Source: Neoroseomonas lacus
GTDB taxonomy: Bacteria; Pseudomonadota; Alphaproteobacteria; Acetobacterales; Acetobacteraceae
DNA: 64,000 nt
NCBI RefSeq assembly: GCF_014644535.1
Contig: NZ_BMKW01000011.1
Span: 156,722 to 220,721 of the forward strand
Reading direction: 5' to 3'
The translations under genes were made by a program, and so were the position numbers. Shown here in pieces: positions 49,772 to 60,362 of this stretch. Below the pieces are notes generated by a model, which ran no database searches, was not told where the DNA came from, and was given only the letters and a program-made list of their open reading frames with translations. Position 1 is the stretch's first letter, and each line of letters starts with the position of its first letter.

Positions 49772-50737
49772 ATGAGCGCGGATCAACCGACCGCACTGCT
49801 GGTCGCCGGCCCGACCGCCAGTGGGAAGTCGGCGCTGGCGCTGGCGCTCGCCGAACGGCTTGGCGGTGTGGTGATCAATGCCGACAGCATGCAGGTCTAT
49901 CGGGAGCTGCGGGTGATCACCGCACGGCCGACGGTGGCAGAGGAGGCGTTGGTGCCGCATCGCCTGTATGGCGTACGCCCGGCGGCGGAAGCGGCCAGCG
50001 TCGCCTGGTGGCGCGGCGAGGCTCTGGCGGCGATGGCGGAGGCGCACGCGGCCGGCCGGTTGCCAATTCTGTGCGGTGGGACGGGTATGTATTTCGCGTC
50101 CCTGACGCAGGGGCTGTCCGACATCCCCGCGATACCAGAGGCCGCGCGGGAAGAGGCGCGTCGCCTGCTCGCCGAGGAAGGCGTGGCGGCGTTGCATGCG
50201 CGGTTGATGGCCGAGGACCCACTGACGGCGGGCCGGCTGCGGCCTTCGGATAGCCAGCGGATTGCCCGTGCCTGGGAAGTGTGGCGCGGGACGGGCCGAG
50301 GGCTGGCTGCCTGGCAGGCGGATGGCGGGACGGGGCCGGCGCCCTGGCGCTTCGCCGCCATCCTGATCGACCCGCCGCGGGAGGCACTGCGCAGCGCCAT
50401 CGCGGCGCGTTGGGCGGCGATGCTCGACGGCGGGGCGATCGAGGAGGTGCGAGCCCTGGTCGCGCAGGGGCTGGACCCGGCCTTGCCAGCGATGCGCGCG
50501 CATGGCGTGCCGGAACTGGCGGCGCTTCTGGCCGGGCGGGTGAATCTGGCCGATGCCTCCGCCCGGGCGATGCTCAATACGGGGCGGTACACAAAGCGGC
50601 AGGCGACCTGGTTTCGGCATCATCCGCTCGCTGATGCGTCGCGAATGCATACGATCCATGCGCGCATAGCGGATGTGGCGCAATTTTCGGAAAGTTTTGA
50701 GGCTGACGTCATCGCTTTTATTGATCGCGTGCGTTGA
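49772..50737 (+). CDS. miaA: tRNA dimethylallyltransferase
   Basis: 321 residues. P-loop GPTASGKSALALALAE at 13-28, NADSMQVYRELRVITARP (substrate-binding DSxQxY), LCGGTGMYFASLTQGL and the C-terminal RYTKRQATWFRHH. It adds the isopentenyl group to A37 of tRNAs reading UNN codons. Directly upstream of ilvB, 89 bp away. Confidence 0.96.
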   Translation: MSADQPTALLVAGPTASGKSALALALAERLGGVVINADSMQVYRELRVITARPTVAEEALVPHRLYGVRPAAEAASVAWWRGEALAAMAEAHAAGRLPILCGGTGMYFASLTQGLSDIPAIPEAAREEARRLLAEEGVAALHARLMAEDPLTAGRLRPSDSQRIARAWEVWRGTGRGLAAWQADGGTGPAPWRFAAILIDPPREALRSAIAARWAAMLDGGAIEEVRALVAQGLDPALPAMRAHGVPELAALLAGRVNLADASARAMLNTGRYTKRQATWFRHHPLADASRMHTIHARIADVAQFSESFEADVIAFIDRVR

Positions 50738-50793
50738 CGCGTCGCGGCGCGGGGTCTAAGAGCGCCCCCTTGCCCGCGGGATCCTTCCGCGGG
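50734..50793 (+). promoter_or_regulatory. Putative ilvBNC promoter region with leader hairpin
   Basis: TTGACG at 50734-50739, overlapping the miaA stop, with TCTAAG at 50755-50760 (15-bp gap) or TAAGAG at 50757-50762 (17-bp gap) as -10 candidates. A 7-bp stem CCCGCGG/CCGCGGG follows (50773-50779 with 50787-50793) in the leader, then GAGGAAAG (50809-50816) 10 bp before the ilvB ATG. I see no branched-chain-rich leader peptide here. Box identities are inferred by eye. Confidence 0.35.
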
Positions 50794-50826
50794 TGGCAAC
50801 CGTTCGATGAGGAAAGATCAGCCCCG

Positions 50827-52626
50827 ATGTCCGCCGCCACCAAGACCGCCAGCACCGAAGCCGCCCTGACGATGTCGGGCGCCGAGGTCGTCCTGCGCGC
50901 GCTCAAGGATAACGGCGTCGAGGTTATCTTCGGCTATCCCGGCGGCGCGGTACTGCCGATCTACGACGCGATCTTCCAGCAGAACGCCATCCGCCACATC
51001 CTGGTGCGCCATGAGCAAGCCGCGGTGCATGCGGCCGAGGGCTATGCCCGGTCCACTGGCAAGGTGGGCTGCGTGCTGGTGACCTCCGGCCCTGGCGCCA
51101 CCAATGCGGTGACCGGGCTGGTGGATGCGCTGTTGGATAGCATCCCGATCGTCTGCCTGACCGGCCAGGTGCCGACGCATCTGATCGGCAACGATGCCTT
51201 CCAGGAAGCCGACACCACCGGCATCACGCGCCCGGCGACCAAGCACAATTATCTGGTCAAGAAGTCCGAGGACCTCGCCCGTGTGGTGCATGAGGCCTTC
51301 TATGTGGCGAAGTCCGGCCGGCCGGGCCCGGTGGTCATTGACCTGCCGAAGGACATCCTGATCAACAAGGCGCCGTATTCCGAGGCGCCGAAGACCGAGC
51401 ACCGTTCCTATCGCCCGCAGACGCAGCCGGATGGAGAGCAGATCCGCAAGGCTATCGCGCTGCTGAAGGGTGCGAAGAAGCCGATCGTCTATGCCGGCGG
51501 TGGTGTCATCAATGCGGGGCCGGAGGCGTCGCGGCTGCTGACCGACTTCGTGCACATGACCGGCTTCCCCTGCACGAACACGCTGATGGGGCTTGGCGCC
51601 TTCTCCTCCGACGACAAGCAGTTCGTCGGCATGCTGGGGATGCACGGGACCTACGAGGCGAACCTCGCCATGCATGGCTGCGACGTCATGCTGAACATCG
51701 GGGCGCGCTTCGATGACCGCGTGACGGGGCGGCTCAATGCCTTCTCGCCGGGGTCGAAGAAGATCCATGCGGATATCGACCCGTCCTCGATCAACAAGAA
51801 CGTGCCGGTCGATGTGCCGATCGTGGGCGATGCGGGACGCGTGCTGGCCGCGCTGATCGAGGCGTGGAAGGCCGATGGGCAGGCGCAGGACAAGCCTGCG
51901 CTGACCGCCTGGTGGCGGCAGATCGACGAATGGCGCGGCATCGACTGCCTGCGCTATCGCCAGGAAGGCAAGATCATCAAGCCGCAGCATGCGGTGAAGC
52001 GGCTGTACGAGATCACGCGCGAACTCGGGCGCGAGACCTTCATCTCGACCGAGGTTGGCCAGCACCAGATGTGGGCCGCGCAGTATTTCGGCTTCCAGAA
52101 GCCGAACCGTTGGATGACCTCGGGTGGGCTTGGGACAATGGGTTACGGCCTGCCGGCGGCGATGGGCGTGCAGATCGCGCATCCCGATGCGCTGTGCATC
52201 GACATCGCCGGCGAGGCTTCAATCCTGATGAACATCCAAGAGATGGGCACGCTGGCGCAGTACCGGCTGCCGGTGAAGGTGTTCATCCTGAACAACGAGT
52301 ACATGGGCATGGTCCGCCAGTGGCAGGAATTGCTGCATGGCGGGCGGTATTCCGAATCGTATTCCGCCGCGCTGCCGGATTTCGTGAAGCTGGCGGAATC
52401 CTTCCATGCCAAGGGCATCCGTGTGACCGACCCGGCCGACCTCGATGCTGGTATCCGCGAGATGATCGCCTACCCCGGACCCGTCATCGCCGATATCGCG
52501 GTGGCCAAGGATGAGAACTGCTTCCCGATGATCCCCTCTGGTGCCGCGCATAACGAGATGATCCTCGGGCCGGAGCAGGAGGGCGGCGTTGCCGGCGTTA
52601 CCGACGAAGGCAAGGTTCTGGTCTGA
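50827..52626 (+). CDS. ilvB: Acetolactate synthase large (catalytic) subunit
   Basis: 599 residues. TPP-dependent condensation of pyruvate to acetolactate (or with 2-ketobutyrate). Motifs: VEVIFGYPGGAVLPIYDAIF, catalytic Glu E63 in RHEQAAVH, FAD/TPP loops, and the cofactor motif GEAS(462-465)...NN(489-490), where Glu replaces the usual Asp of GDG-type motifs. The upstream in-frame codons to 50734 lie in the leader and are not family-like. First gene of ilvB-ilvN-ilvC. The symbol ilvI would be equally valid. Confidence 0.96.
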   Translation: MSAATKTASTEAALTMSGAEVVLRALKDNGVEVIFGYPGGAVLPIYDAIFQQNAIRHILVRHEQAAVHAAEGYARSTGKVGCVLVTSGPGATNAVTGLVDALLDSIPIVCLTGQVPTHLIGNDAFQEADTTGITRPATKHNYLVKKSEDLARVVHEAFYVAKSGRPGPVVIDLPKDILINKAPYSEAPKTEHRSYRPQTQPDGEQIRKAIALLKGAKKPIVYAGGGVINAGPEASRLLTDFVHMTGFPCTNTLMGLGAFSSDDKQFVGMLGMHGTYEANLAMHGCDVMLNIGARFDDRVTGRLNAFSPGSKKIHADIDPSSINKNVPVDVPIVGDAGRVLAALIEAWKADGQAQDKPALTAWWRQIDEWRGIDCLRYRQEGKIIKPQHAVKRLYEITRELGRETFISTEVGQHQMWAAQYFGFQKPNRWMTSGGLGTMGYGLPAAMGVQIAHPDALCIDIAGEASILMNIQEMGTLAQYRLPVKVFILNNEYMGMVRQWQELLHGGRYSESYSAALPDFVKLAESFHAKGIRVTDPADLDAGIREMIAYPGPVIADIAVAKDENCFPMIPSGAAHNEMILGPEQEGGVAGVTDEGKVLV

Positions 52627-52638
52627 AGGGCGCGGGCA

Positions 52639-54212
<1,574 letters not shown>

Positions 54213-54221
54213 GGCGGAAGC

Positions 54222-54251
54222 GGGGCGCCGGCACGGGGATGCCGGCGCCCC
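54222..54251 (+). terminator. Terminator-like hairpin after ilvC
   Basis: Perfect 11-bp stem GGGGCGCCGGC 54222-54232 with GCCGGCGCCCC 54241-54251, 8-nt loop, 10 bp after the ilvC stop, followed by TTGTCGCGGTTTC. It marks the end of the ilvBNC operon. Confidence 0.6.
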
Positions 54252-54320
54252 TTGTCGCGGTTTCACTTCCGGGTTGCAGCCTCACCTGGTACGATTTCGC
54301 TACGGCGCGGGAGATGTGCG

Positions 54321-54767
54321 ATGGTGGGCCTCATCGTTTATGAGTCAGAACTGAAGAATATTGCCAATTGCACATTTAAATGGAATTCGAATGGTTTCAT
54401 CCTGCTTGAATATGATAACCGCGGCAGTCATTACCGATTAGATCTCAACGTGCAGGAAGGTGGCCGCCGAGTCTATGGTGGCGGCGATTACAAGTATTCA
54501 GTCAACAGTATTCATCTCAAGGACCAGCTAGACATTTCATCAGATGAGGGAATCGTTTTCTGGCTCTATTATTACGTCGCCTATGATGGCGGCGGGGTTT
54601 GGAAGTGGTCGCGCGACTACGTGAAGGAAGAGAACGAGCGCTCCAAGCAGTTCCGAACCCACAAGACGGCTGGCGAGGACAGCGAGAACGGGCATCAGGC
54701 CATTGCCTGGCTGCTTGGTGAGTTGGGCCGCGTGACCAACACTACCCAGGGCATCGGCGTCGCGTAG
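54321..54767 (+). CDS. Hypothetical protein on AT-rich DNA (orphan)
   Basis: 148 residues from ATG 54321, rich in Tyr, Asn, Lys, Ser and Asp: FKWNSNGFILLEYDNRGSHY, YGGGDYKYSVNSIHL and GIVFWLYYYVAYDGGG. The first 250 bases are much less GC-rich than neighbours, and codons such as AAT, ATT and TAT are common, unlike ilvC before it. I do not recognise a family. No signal peptide or membrane helix is clear apart from the FWLYYYVAY stretch. It lies alone between the ilvC terminator and the PuuE-like gene. The composition points to recent acquisition. The start could also be at 54252, but that part is GC-rich and not preferred. Confidence 0.6.
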   Translation: MVGLIVYESELKNIANCTFKWNSNGFILLEYDNRGSHYRLDLNVQEGGRRVYGGGDYKYSVNSIHLKDQLDISSDEGIVFWLYYYVAYDGGGVWKWSRDYVKEENERSKQFRTHKTAGEDSENGHQAIAWLLGELGRVTNTTQGIGVA

Positions 54768-54998
54768 TAGCGCCTGGCGGCATGTCCGGCGTCTGCGCGC
54801 CGCATGCAACTTTCCGCACAGTCGCGGCATTGCAGGGTTTTCCCGAACGGAAGCCCAGCCATGGGCCCATTGCCGGACCTCTACCCCTTCGTGCTGTCGC
54901 CGGCGGTGGTTGGAAATCTGGGTTTCATCCAGGCGCTCGTGCACGGCACGCAAACGCGGCGTTGACCGGGCGGGGAGTGTCTCGTCACTCTTGTCGCC

Positions 54999-55925
54999 AT
55001 GATCCCCGACCCCGAGACCTTCTATCCTCGCAACTTCCGGGGCTACGGCCCCAACCCGCCCGATCCGTGCTGGCCGGGCGGAGCAAAGCTCGCTGTCTCC
55101 TTCGTGCTGAATTACGAAGAGGGCGGCGAGAACACGATTCTCAATGGCGATGCCGGCAGCGAGTTGTATCTGCACGAGGTGCCGGGCGGCTCACCTCTTG
55201 TTGGCGAACGCAATCGGACGGTGGAATCGCAGTTCGACTATGGAGCAAGGGCAGGTGTCTGGCGTGTGTTGCGCGCCTTTGCTGCACAGGATTTCCCGTT
55301 GACCGTGTATGGCGTTGGCCGGGCGTTGGAACTCAACCCCGAGGCGGCCAGCGCCTTTGCCGCCGCCGGGCATGAGGTTGCCTCCCATGCCTGGCGCTGG
55401 ATCGACTATCAGAACATGGATGAGGCGACGGAACGCGCCGAGATCGCCCGCTGCGTCGAGACCATCGCACGTCTGACCGGTACCCGCCCGGTTGGCTGGT
55501 ACACCGGACGCATCAGCCCGAATACGCGCCGGCTGGTGATGGAACATGGCGGCTTTCTCTACGACAGCGACGCCTATGATGATGACCTGCCCTATTACGT
55601 GCAGGGTGCGGCCGGGCCGCATCTCGTCATCCCCTACACGCTCGATGCCAACGACATGAAGTACGCGGTGCCGCCAGGCTTCTCGAGCCCGGATGGTTGG
55701 GAGCGTTACATGACCGACGCTTTCGAAGTTCTGCTCGCAGAGGGCCGCGGCGGTGCACCGAAGATGATGTCGGTCGGGCTGCATTGCCGCATGATCGGCC
55801 GGCCCGGGCGGGCGGCGGCTCTGCAGCGCTTCCTGGCCCGGGTAGCGGCTGAGACGGATGTCTGGGTCTGCCGCCGGGCCGACATTGCACGGCATTGGTG
55901 GGCGAGGCATCCGCCGGCGGCATAG
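54999..55925 (+). CDS. PuuE-like polysaccharide deacetylase-family allantoinase
   Basis: 308 residues. Members of this branch of the NodB-like fold hydrolyse allantoin without the urease-type metal site. Seen: FYPRNFRGYGPNPPDPCWPGG at the start, VSFVLNYEEGGENTI, SHAWRWIDYQNM and GWYTGRISPNTRRLV. The NodB His/Asp set is partly altered, typical of PuuE. Could also be a related amidase. A Bug receptor follows 64 bp downstream, possibly for the same substrate. The 231 bp upstream (54768-54998) hold no clear gene. Confidence 0.88.
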   Translation: MIPDPETFYPRNFRGYGPNPPDPCWPGGAKLAVSFVLNYEEGGENTILNGDAGSELYLHEVPGGSPLVGERNRTVESQFDYGARAGVWRVLRAFAAQDFPLTVYGVGRALELNPEAASAFAAAGHEVASHAWRWIDYQNMDEATERAEIARCVETIARLTGTRPVGWYTGRISPNTRRLVMEHGGFLYDSDAYDDDLPYYVQGAAGPHLVIPYTLDANDMKYAVPPGFSSPDGWERYMTDAFEVLLAEGRGGAPKMMSVGLHCRMIGRPGRAAALQRFLARVAAETDVWVCRRADIARHWWARHPPAA

Positions 55926-55989
55926 TGCTTGCGTTCGTGGCTGCCGGACCGCGATCGTCCTCCGCGGAGATCGAGCTGGAGCTGCCATC

Positions 55990-56976
55990 ATGTCTGTGCC
56001 GCGACCCGTTGCCGCCCTTGGCCGTCGTACCATCCTCGCCCTGCCGGCGCTCGCGCTTGCGCGTGGCGCTGTGGCGCAGGGTGGCCGCACGGTGGAACTC
56101 ATCGTCCCCTATCCACCCGGCGGTGGGAACGACATTGGTGCCCGCGCCCTGGCGCCGCTGCTCGAGCGCGAGATCGGCATGCCCGTCGTCGTGCAGAACC
56201 GGCCCGGTGCGGGCAGTCAAATCGGCATGGGGCAGGTGGCGCGTGCCAGGCCGGATGGGTTGACGATCGGCTACGGGCTGTGGCCGCAGACCACGACGCT
56301 CTATCTCGACCCTTCGCGTCAGGCGGGCTTCGCGCGCGCCAGCTTCACTGCGCTCGCGCTGCATGTGACCGACCCGGGCGCCATCGTGGTGCGCGCCGAC
56401 AGTCCGCTGCGTAGCCTTGCCGACATGATCGCCGCCTCGAAGGCGCGGCCGGACGACTTCCGGATGTCCGACAACGGCATCCTCGGGCATGAGCACCTGG
56501 CCTCGATCCGACTGCAGCGGCTGGCCGGCGTCACCTTCAACCAAGTGCATTTCAATGGCGCCGGACCGGCGCTGACGGCCCTGCTTGGTGGCCAGACCGA
56601 AGCCGCGATCTTCGCAGTCGGGACCACCAGCGGGCAGATCCGTCAAGGCACCATGCGGGCCATCGCCGTGCTCTCGCCGCAGGAGAGTCCCTTTTTGCCG
56701 GGCGTGCCGACGGCGCGGACGCAGGGTTATGACATCGTGGCCGGGTCGACCCGAGGCTTTGTCGGTCCGGCCGGGCTGCCGCCGGAGGTGCTGGCGCGAA
56801 TGGCCGGCGGGCTGGAACGCGCCATCAAGGCGCCGGAACACGCCGAACGCATGCGTCAGCTCAACATTCCGATCACCTTCCAAGGGCCTGAGGGATTCGC
56901 CGCCTATTGGGCGAATGAGGAGGAGGAATTGCGGCCGCTGATCGAGGAATTACTGCGGGCCGGCCAGACCCAGTGA
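55990..56976 (+). CDS. Bug/TctC-family substrate-binding protein (second copy)
   Basis: 328 residues from ATG 55990. Signal peptide with a twin-arginine-like start (GRRTILALPALALARGAVAQ, residues 11-30). Bug core: VELIVPYPPGGGNDIGARAL, VVQNRPGAGSQIG. Distinct from the copy at 15668 (only family-level resemblance). Orphan receptor with no TctA/B in the window; next to the allantoinase-like gene. Ligand unknown. Confidence 0.9.
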   Translation: MSVPRPVAALGRRTILALPALALARGAVAQGGRTVELIVPYPPGGGNDIGARALAPLLEREIGMPVVVQNRPGAGSQIGMGQVARARPDGLTIGYGLWPQTTTLYLDPSRQAGFARASFTALALHVTDPGAIVVRADSPLRSLADMIAASKARPDDFRMSDNGILGHEHLASIRLQRLAGVTFNQVHFNGAGPALTALLGGQTEAAIFAVGTTSGQIRQGTMRAIAVLSPQESPFLPGVPTARTQGYDIVAGSTRGFVGPAGLPPEVLARMAGGLERAIKAPEHAERMRQLNIPITFQGPEGFAAYWANEEEELRPLIEELLRAGQTQ

Positions 56977-57010
56977 TCCGCCCCGTCGCGGTGCCGTGCG
57001 GCCAGGAGGC

Positions 57011-57040
57011 TTGCCGGAGCGGCACGGCCATGACTAAACT
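57011..57040 (+). promoter_or_regulatory. Putative leu leader promoter
   Basis: TTGCCG at 57011-57016 and TAAACT at 57035-57040 with an 18-bp spacer; transcription would start near 57047, only a few bases before the leader ATG at 57050. A nearly leaderless start is known for alphaproteobacterial attenuator leaders such as trpL. Inferred by eye. Confidence 0.45.
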
Positions 57041-57049
57041 ATAGTTGCG

Positions 57050-57160
57050 ATGAAGCTGCGCGCCATCTCGGCCGGTCTGATGTTGGGGCATTCCGCCCAG
57101 ACCTGCGCGCGCGCCCCGCTCGGCCTCCTTCTGCTTCGACTTACTCGCCCCTGGGCGTGA
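57050..57160 (+). CDS. leuL: Leucine-rich leader peptide of leuA
   Basis: A 36-codon frame, too short for routine gene finding. Its distal part reads PLGLLLLRLTRPWA: codons CTC GGC CTC CTT CTG CTT CGA CTT, six leucines in eight codons, followed by a TGA at 57158-57160 and by pairing segments before leuA. This is the design of a ribosome-mediated leucine attenuator: stalling at Leu codons when charged tRNA-Leu is scarce favours read-through. Start at ATG 57050, just after the candidate promoter. Confidence 0.8.
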   Translation: MKLRAISAGLMLGHSAQTCARAPLGLLLLRLTRPWA

Positions 57161-57195
57161 CGCCCGGCTGAACGCGGCCGGACATCGCTCAGGGG
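57148..57195 (+). promoter_or_regulatory. leuA attenuator stems
   Basis: CCCCTGGGCG (57148-57157, covering the end of the leader frame) can pair with CGCTCAGGGG (57186-57195; one G-U). Competing shorter stems are GGGCG/CGCCC across the leader stop (57153-57165) and CCGGC/GCCGG (57164-57168 with 57177-57181). These overlap, as in attenuators, though no clear U-run follows and which stem terminates cannot be told by eye. Confidence 0.55.
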
Positions 57196-57247
57196 AAGCT
57201 GAGACCGATCGCGCGCAGCCACATCACGACCACGGGAAACGCAGTCC

Positions 57248-58828
57248 ATGGCCATCAATCATCCCTCCTTCGGCGAACTGGCCGACGGCCGCATCATCAT
57301 CTTCGACACCACCCTGCGCGATGGCGAGCAGTCGCCGGGCTTCTCGATGAACCTCGAGGAGAAGCTGCGCATGGCGGAGGCGCTGCACGAACTTGGCGCC
57401 GATGTATTGGAAGCCGGCTTCGCCATCGCCAGCCCCGGCGATTTCGACTCCGTGCAGTCGATCGCCAAACGCTTCGCGAAGGACGGGCCCGTGGTGGCCA
57501 GCCTCAGCCGCGCCAATACCGCCGACATCATGGCCTCGGCCGAGGCGACCAAGGGTGCGGCGCGGCCGCGCATCCACATCGTGCTCGCCACCTCCGACCT
57601 GCATATGCGGGTGAAACTGCGCATGTCGCGCGAGGATGTCCTGCAGCGCATCACGGAGACGGTGACGCTCGCGCGCAACCACGCCGCCGATGTGGAATGG
57701 TCGGCCGAGGACGGTTCGCGTTCGGACCTCGAGTTCCTGTGCCGCTGCGTCGAAGCCGCGATCAAGGCCGGGGCGACGACGATCAACATTCCCGACACCG
57801 TCGGCTATTCGCTGCCGGCCGATATGGGGCTGATCTTCTCGACGCTGATCAACAAGGTGCCGGGGGCGGAGAAGGTGATCTTCTCGACCCACAACCACAA
57901 TGACCTGGGCCTCGCGGTGGCGAACACGCTGGCGGCGATCCAGGCCGGCGCGCGCCAGGTGGAATGCACCATCAACGGCATCGGCGAGCGGGCCGGCAAT
58001 GCGAGCCTCGAGGAAGTGGCGATGGCGCTGCGCACGCGCCACGACGCGCTGCATGCGACGACGGGCATCGCTTCCCAGCGCATCCTGCGCACCTCGAAGC
58101 TGCTGGCGACCATCACCGGCTTCGACGTGCAGCCGAACAAGGCGATCGTCGGGCGCAACGCCTTCGCGCATGAATCGGGCATCCACCAGGATGGCGTGCT
58201 GAAGGATGCCTCGACTTACGAGATCATGACGCCGGAATCGGTAGGCTGGACGACCAACAGCATCATTCTTGGCAAGCATTCGGGCCGCGCCGCCTTCCGG
58301 GACCGGCTGAAGACGCTGGGCTATGAGGTCGGCGACAACCAGCTCAACGACGCCTTCAAGCGCTTCAAGGACGTCGCCGACCGCAAGAAGGTCGTCTATG
58401 ACGAGGACATCGCCGCCCTGGTCGATGACGAGGTCGGCCGCGCCAATGAACGCATCCGCCTGACCGGGCTGAATGTCTCCACCGGCATGGGTACCAAGCC
58501 GATGGCGACGGTGGCGATCGAGGTCGATGGCGAGCGCGCCGACGGCATGGCCACCGGCGACGGCGGCGTAGACGCAACCTTCGCCGCGCTGCGCCAGGCC
58601 TTCCCGCATGAGGTGACGCTCAAGCTCTATGCCGTACAGGCGGTGACCAGTGGCACCGATGCCCAGGCGCGGGTGACGGTGCGGCTGGAGGAAGACGGCA
58701 AGCTGGTGGACGGGCAGGGGGCGGATACCGACACCATCGTCGCTTCGGCGCGGGCCTATGTGCATGCGCTGAACAAGCTGCTGGTGAAGCGGCAGCGGAC
58801 GGAGCCGCCTGTCGTGCTCCGCGCGTGA
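57248..58828 (+). CDS. leuA: 2-isopropylmalate synthase
   Basis: 526 residues. First committed step to leucine: acetyl-CoA plus 2-ketoisovalerate. HMGL-type TIM barrel with DTTLRDGEQSPG (about 19-30), FSTHNHNDLGLAVAN (metal-ligand HxH-type), ESGIHQDGVL, and a C-terminal LeuA dimer/regulatory domain (about 395-515; ATVAIEVDGERADG). Leucine feedback site is expected there. Upstream leader indicates attenuation control. Stop overlaps the GTG of the next small gene. Confidence 0.97.
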   Translation: MAINHPSFGELADGRIIIFDTTLRDGEQSPGFSMNLEEKLRMAEALHELGADVLEAGFAIASPGDFDSVQSIAKRFAKDGPVVASLSRANTADIMASAEATKGAARPRIHIVLATSDLHMRVKLRMSREDVLQRITETVTLARNHAADVEWSAEDGSRSDLEFLCRCVEAAIKAGATTINIPDTVGYSLPADMGLIFSTLINKVPGAEKVIFSTHNHNDLGLAVANTLAAIQAGARQVECTINGIGERAGNASLEEVAMALRTRHDALHATTGIASQRILRTSKLLATITGFDVQPNKAIVGRNAFAHESGIHQDGVLKDASTYEIMTPESVGWTTNSIILGKHSGRAAFRDRLKTLGYEVGDNQLNDAFKRFKDVADRKKVVYDEDIAALVDDEVGRANERIRLTGLNVSTGMGTKPMATVAIEVDGERADGMATGDGGVDATFAALRQAFPHEVTLKLYAVQAVTSGTDAQARVTVRLEEDGKLVDGQGADTDTIVASARAYVHALNKLLVKRQRTEPPVVLRA

Positions 58829-59100
58829 GCCGGGTCCTGCGCCGGGCGGTGCTGGCAATGATGCTCGCACCGTCTGGCGCGGCGTTCGGTCAACAGGCGA
58901 CCCCTTCCGACACGCCGATCGGCACGGCGCGGATGTTGGCGGATGGGACCATCGTGCTCGACCTGGTCGCCCGGGGGCGTGGCACCATCGGTGATGCCCG
59001 CCTGACCTACCCACTTGGCGACCCACAGTATCAGGCCATCCTGCGGCATCTCGGCGGTCTGCAGCCTGGCGAAATAAAGCCGGTTCGGCCCTTCCCCTGA
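58825..59100 (+). CDS. Small secreted protein, function unknown
   Basis: 91 residues from a GTG start overlapping the leuA stop (GTGA). Signal peptide about 1-23 (LRRAVLAMMLAPSGAAFGQQ), then a 68-residue mature part: DTPIGTARMLADGTIVLDLVARGRG and YPLGDPQYQAILRHLGGLQPGE. Periplasmic by prediction. Not recognised as a family; co-translation with leuA may be incidental. Confidence 0.7.
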   Translation: MSRVLRRAVLAMMLAPSGAAFGQQATPSDTPIGTARMLADGTIVLDLVARGRGTIGDARLTYPLGDPQYQAILRHLGGLQPGEIKPVRPFP

Positions 59101-59129
59101 TCGGCATGGGGACGGTTTGGGGAATCCGG

Positions 59130-60292
<1,163 letters not shown>

Positions 60293-60302
60293 TATCCATA
60301 TC

Positions 60303-60325
60303 GGCCTCGCCGTTCCGGCGGGGCC
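60303..60325 (+). terminator. Attenuating hairpin between mreB and mreC
   Basis: 10-bp stem GGCCTCGCCG 60303-60312 with CGGCGGGGCC 60316-60325 (one G-U), loop TTC, 10 bp after the mreB stop. No T-run. It would reduce mreC-rodA transcription relative to mreB, matching the known need for far more MreB than its partners (inference). Confidence 0.5.
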
Positions 60326-60362
60326 ATGGGCTTCACAATCCGGGCAGGGGGATGAGGGGCGC

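Noticed and set aside
54861..54965. 34-codon frame before the PuuE-like gene (MGPLPDLYPFVL start)
   Set aside because: Too short, no family, no clear ribosome site; might be a leader but no regulatory codon run.
57224..59107. 627-codon minus-strand frame opposite leuA
   Set aside because: Shadow of leuA; no domain pattern.
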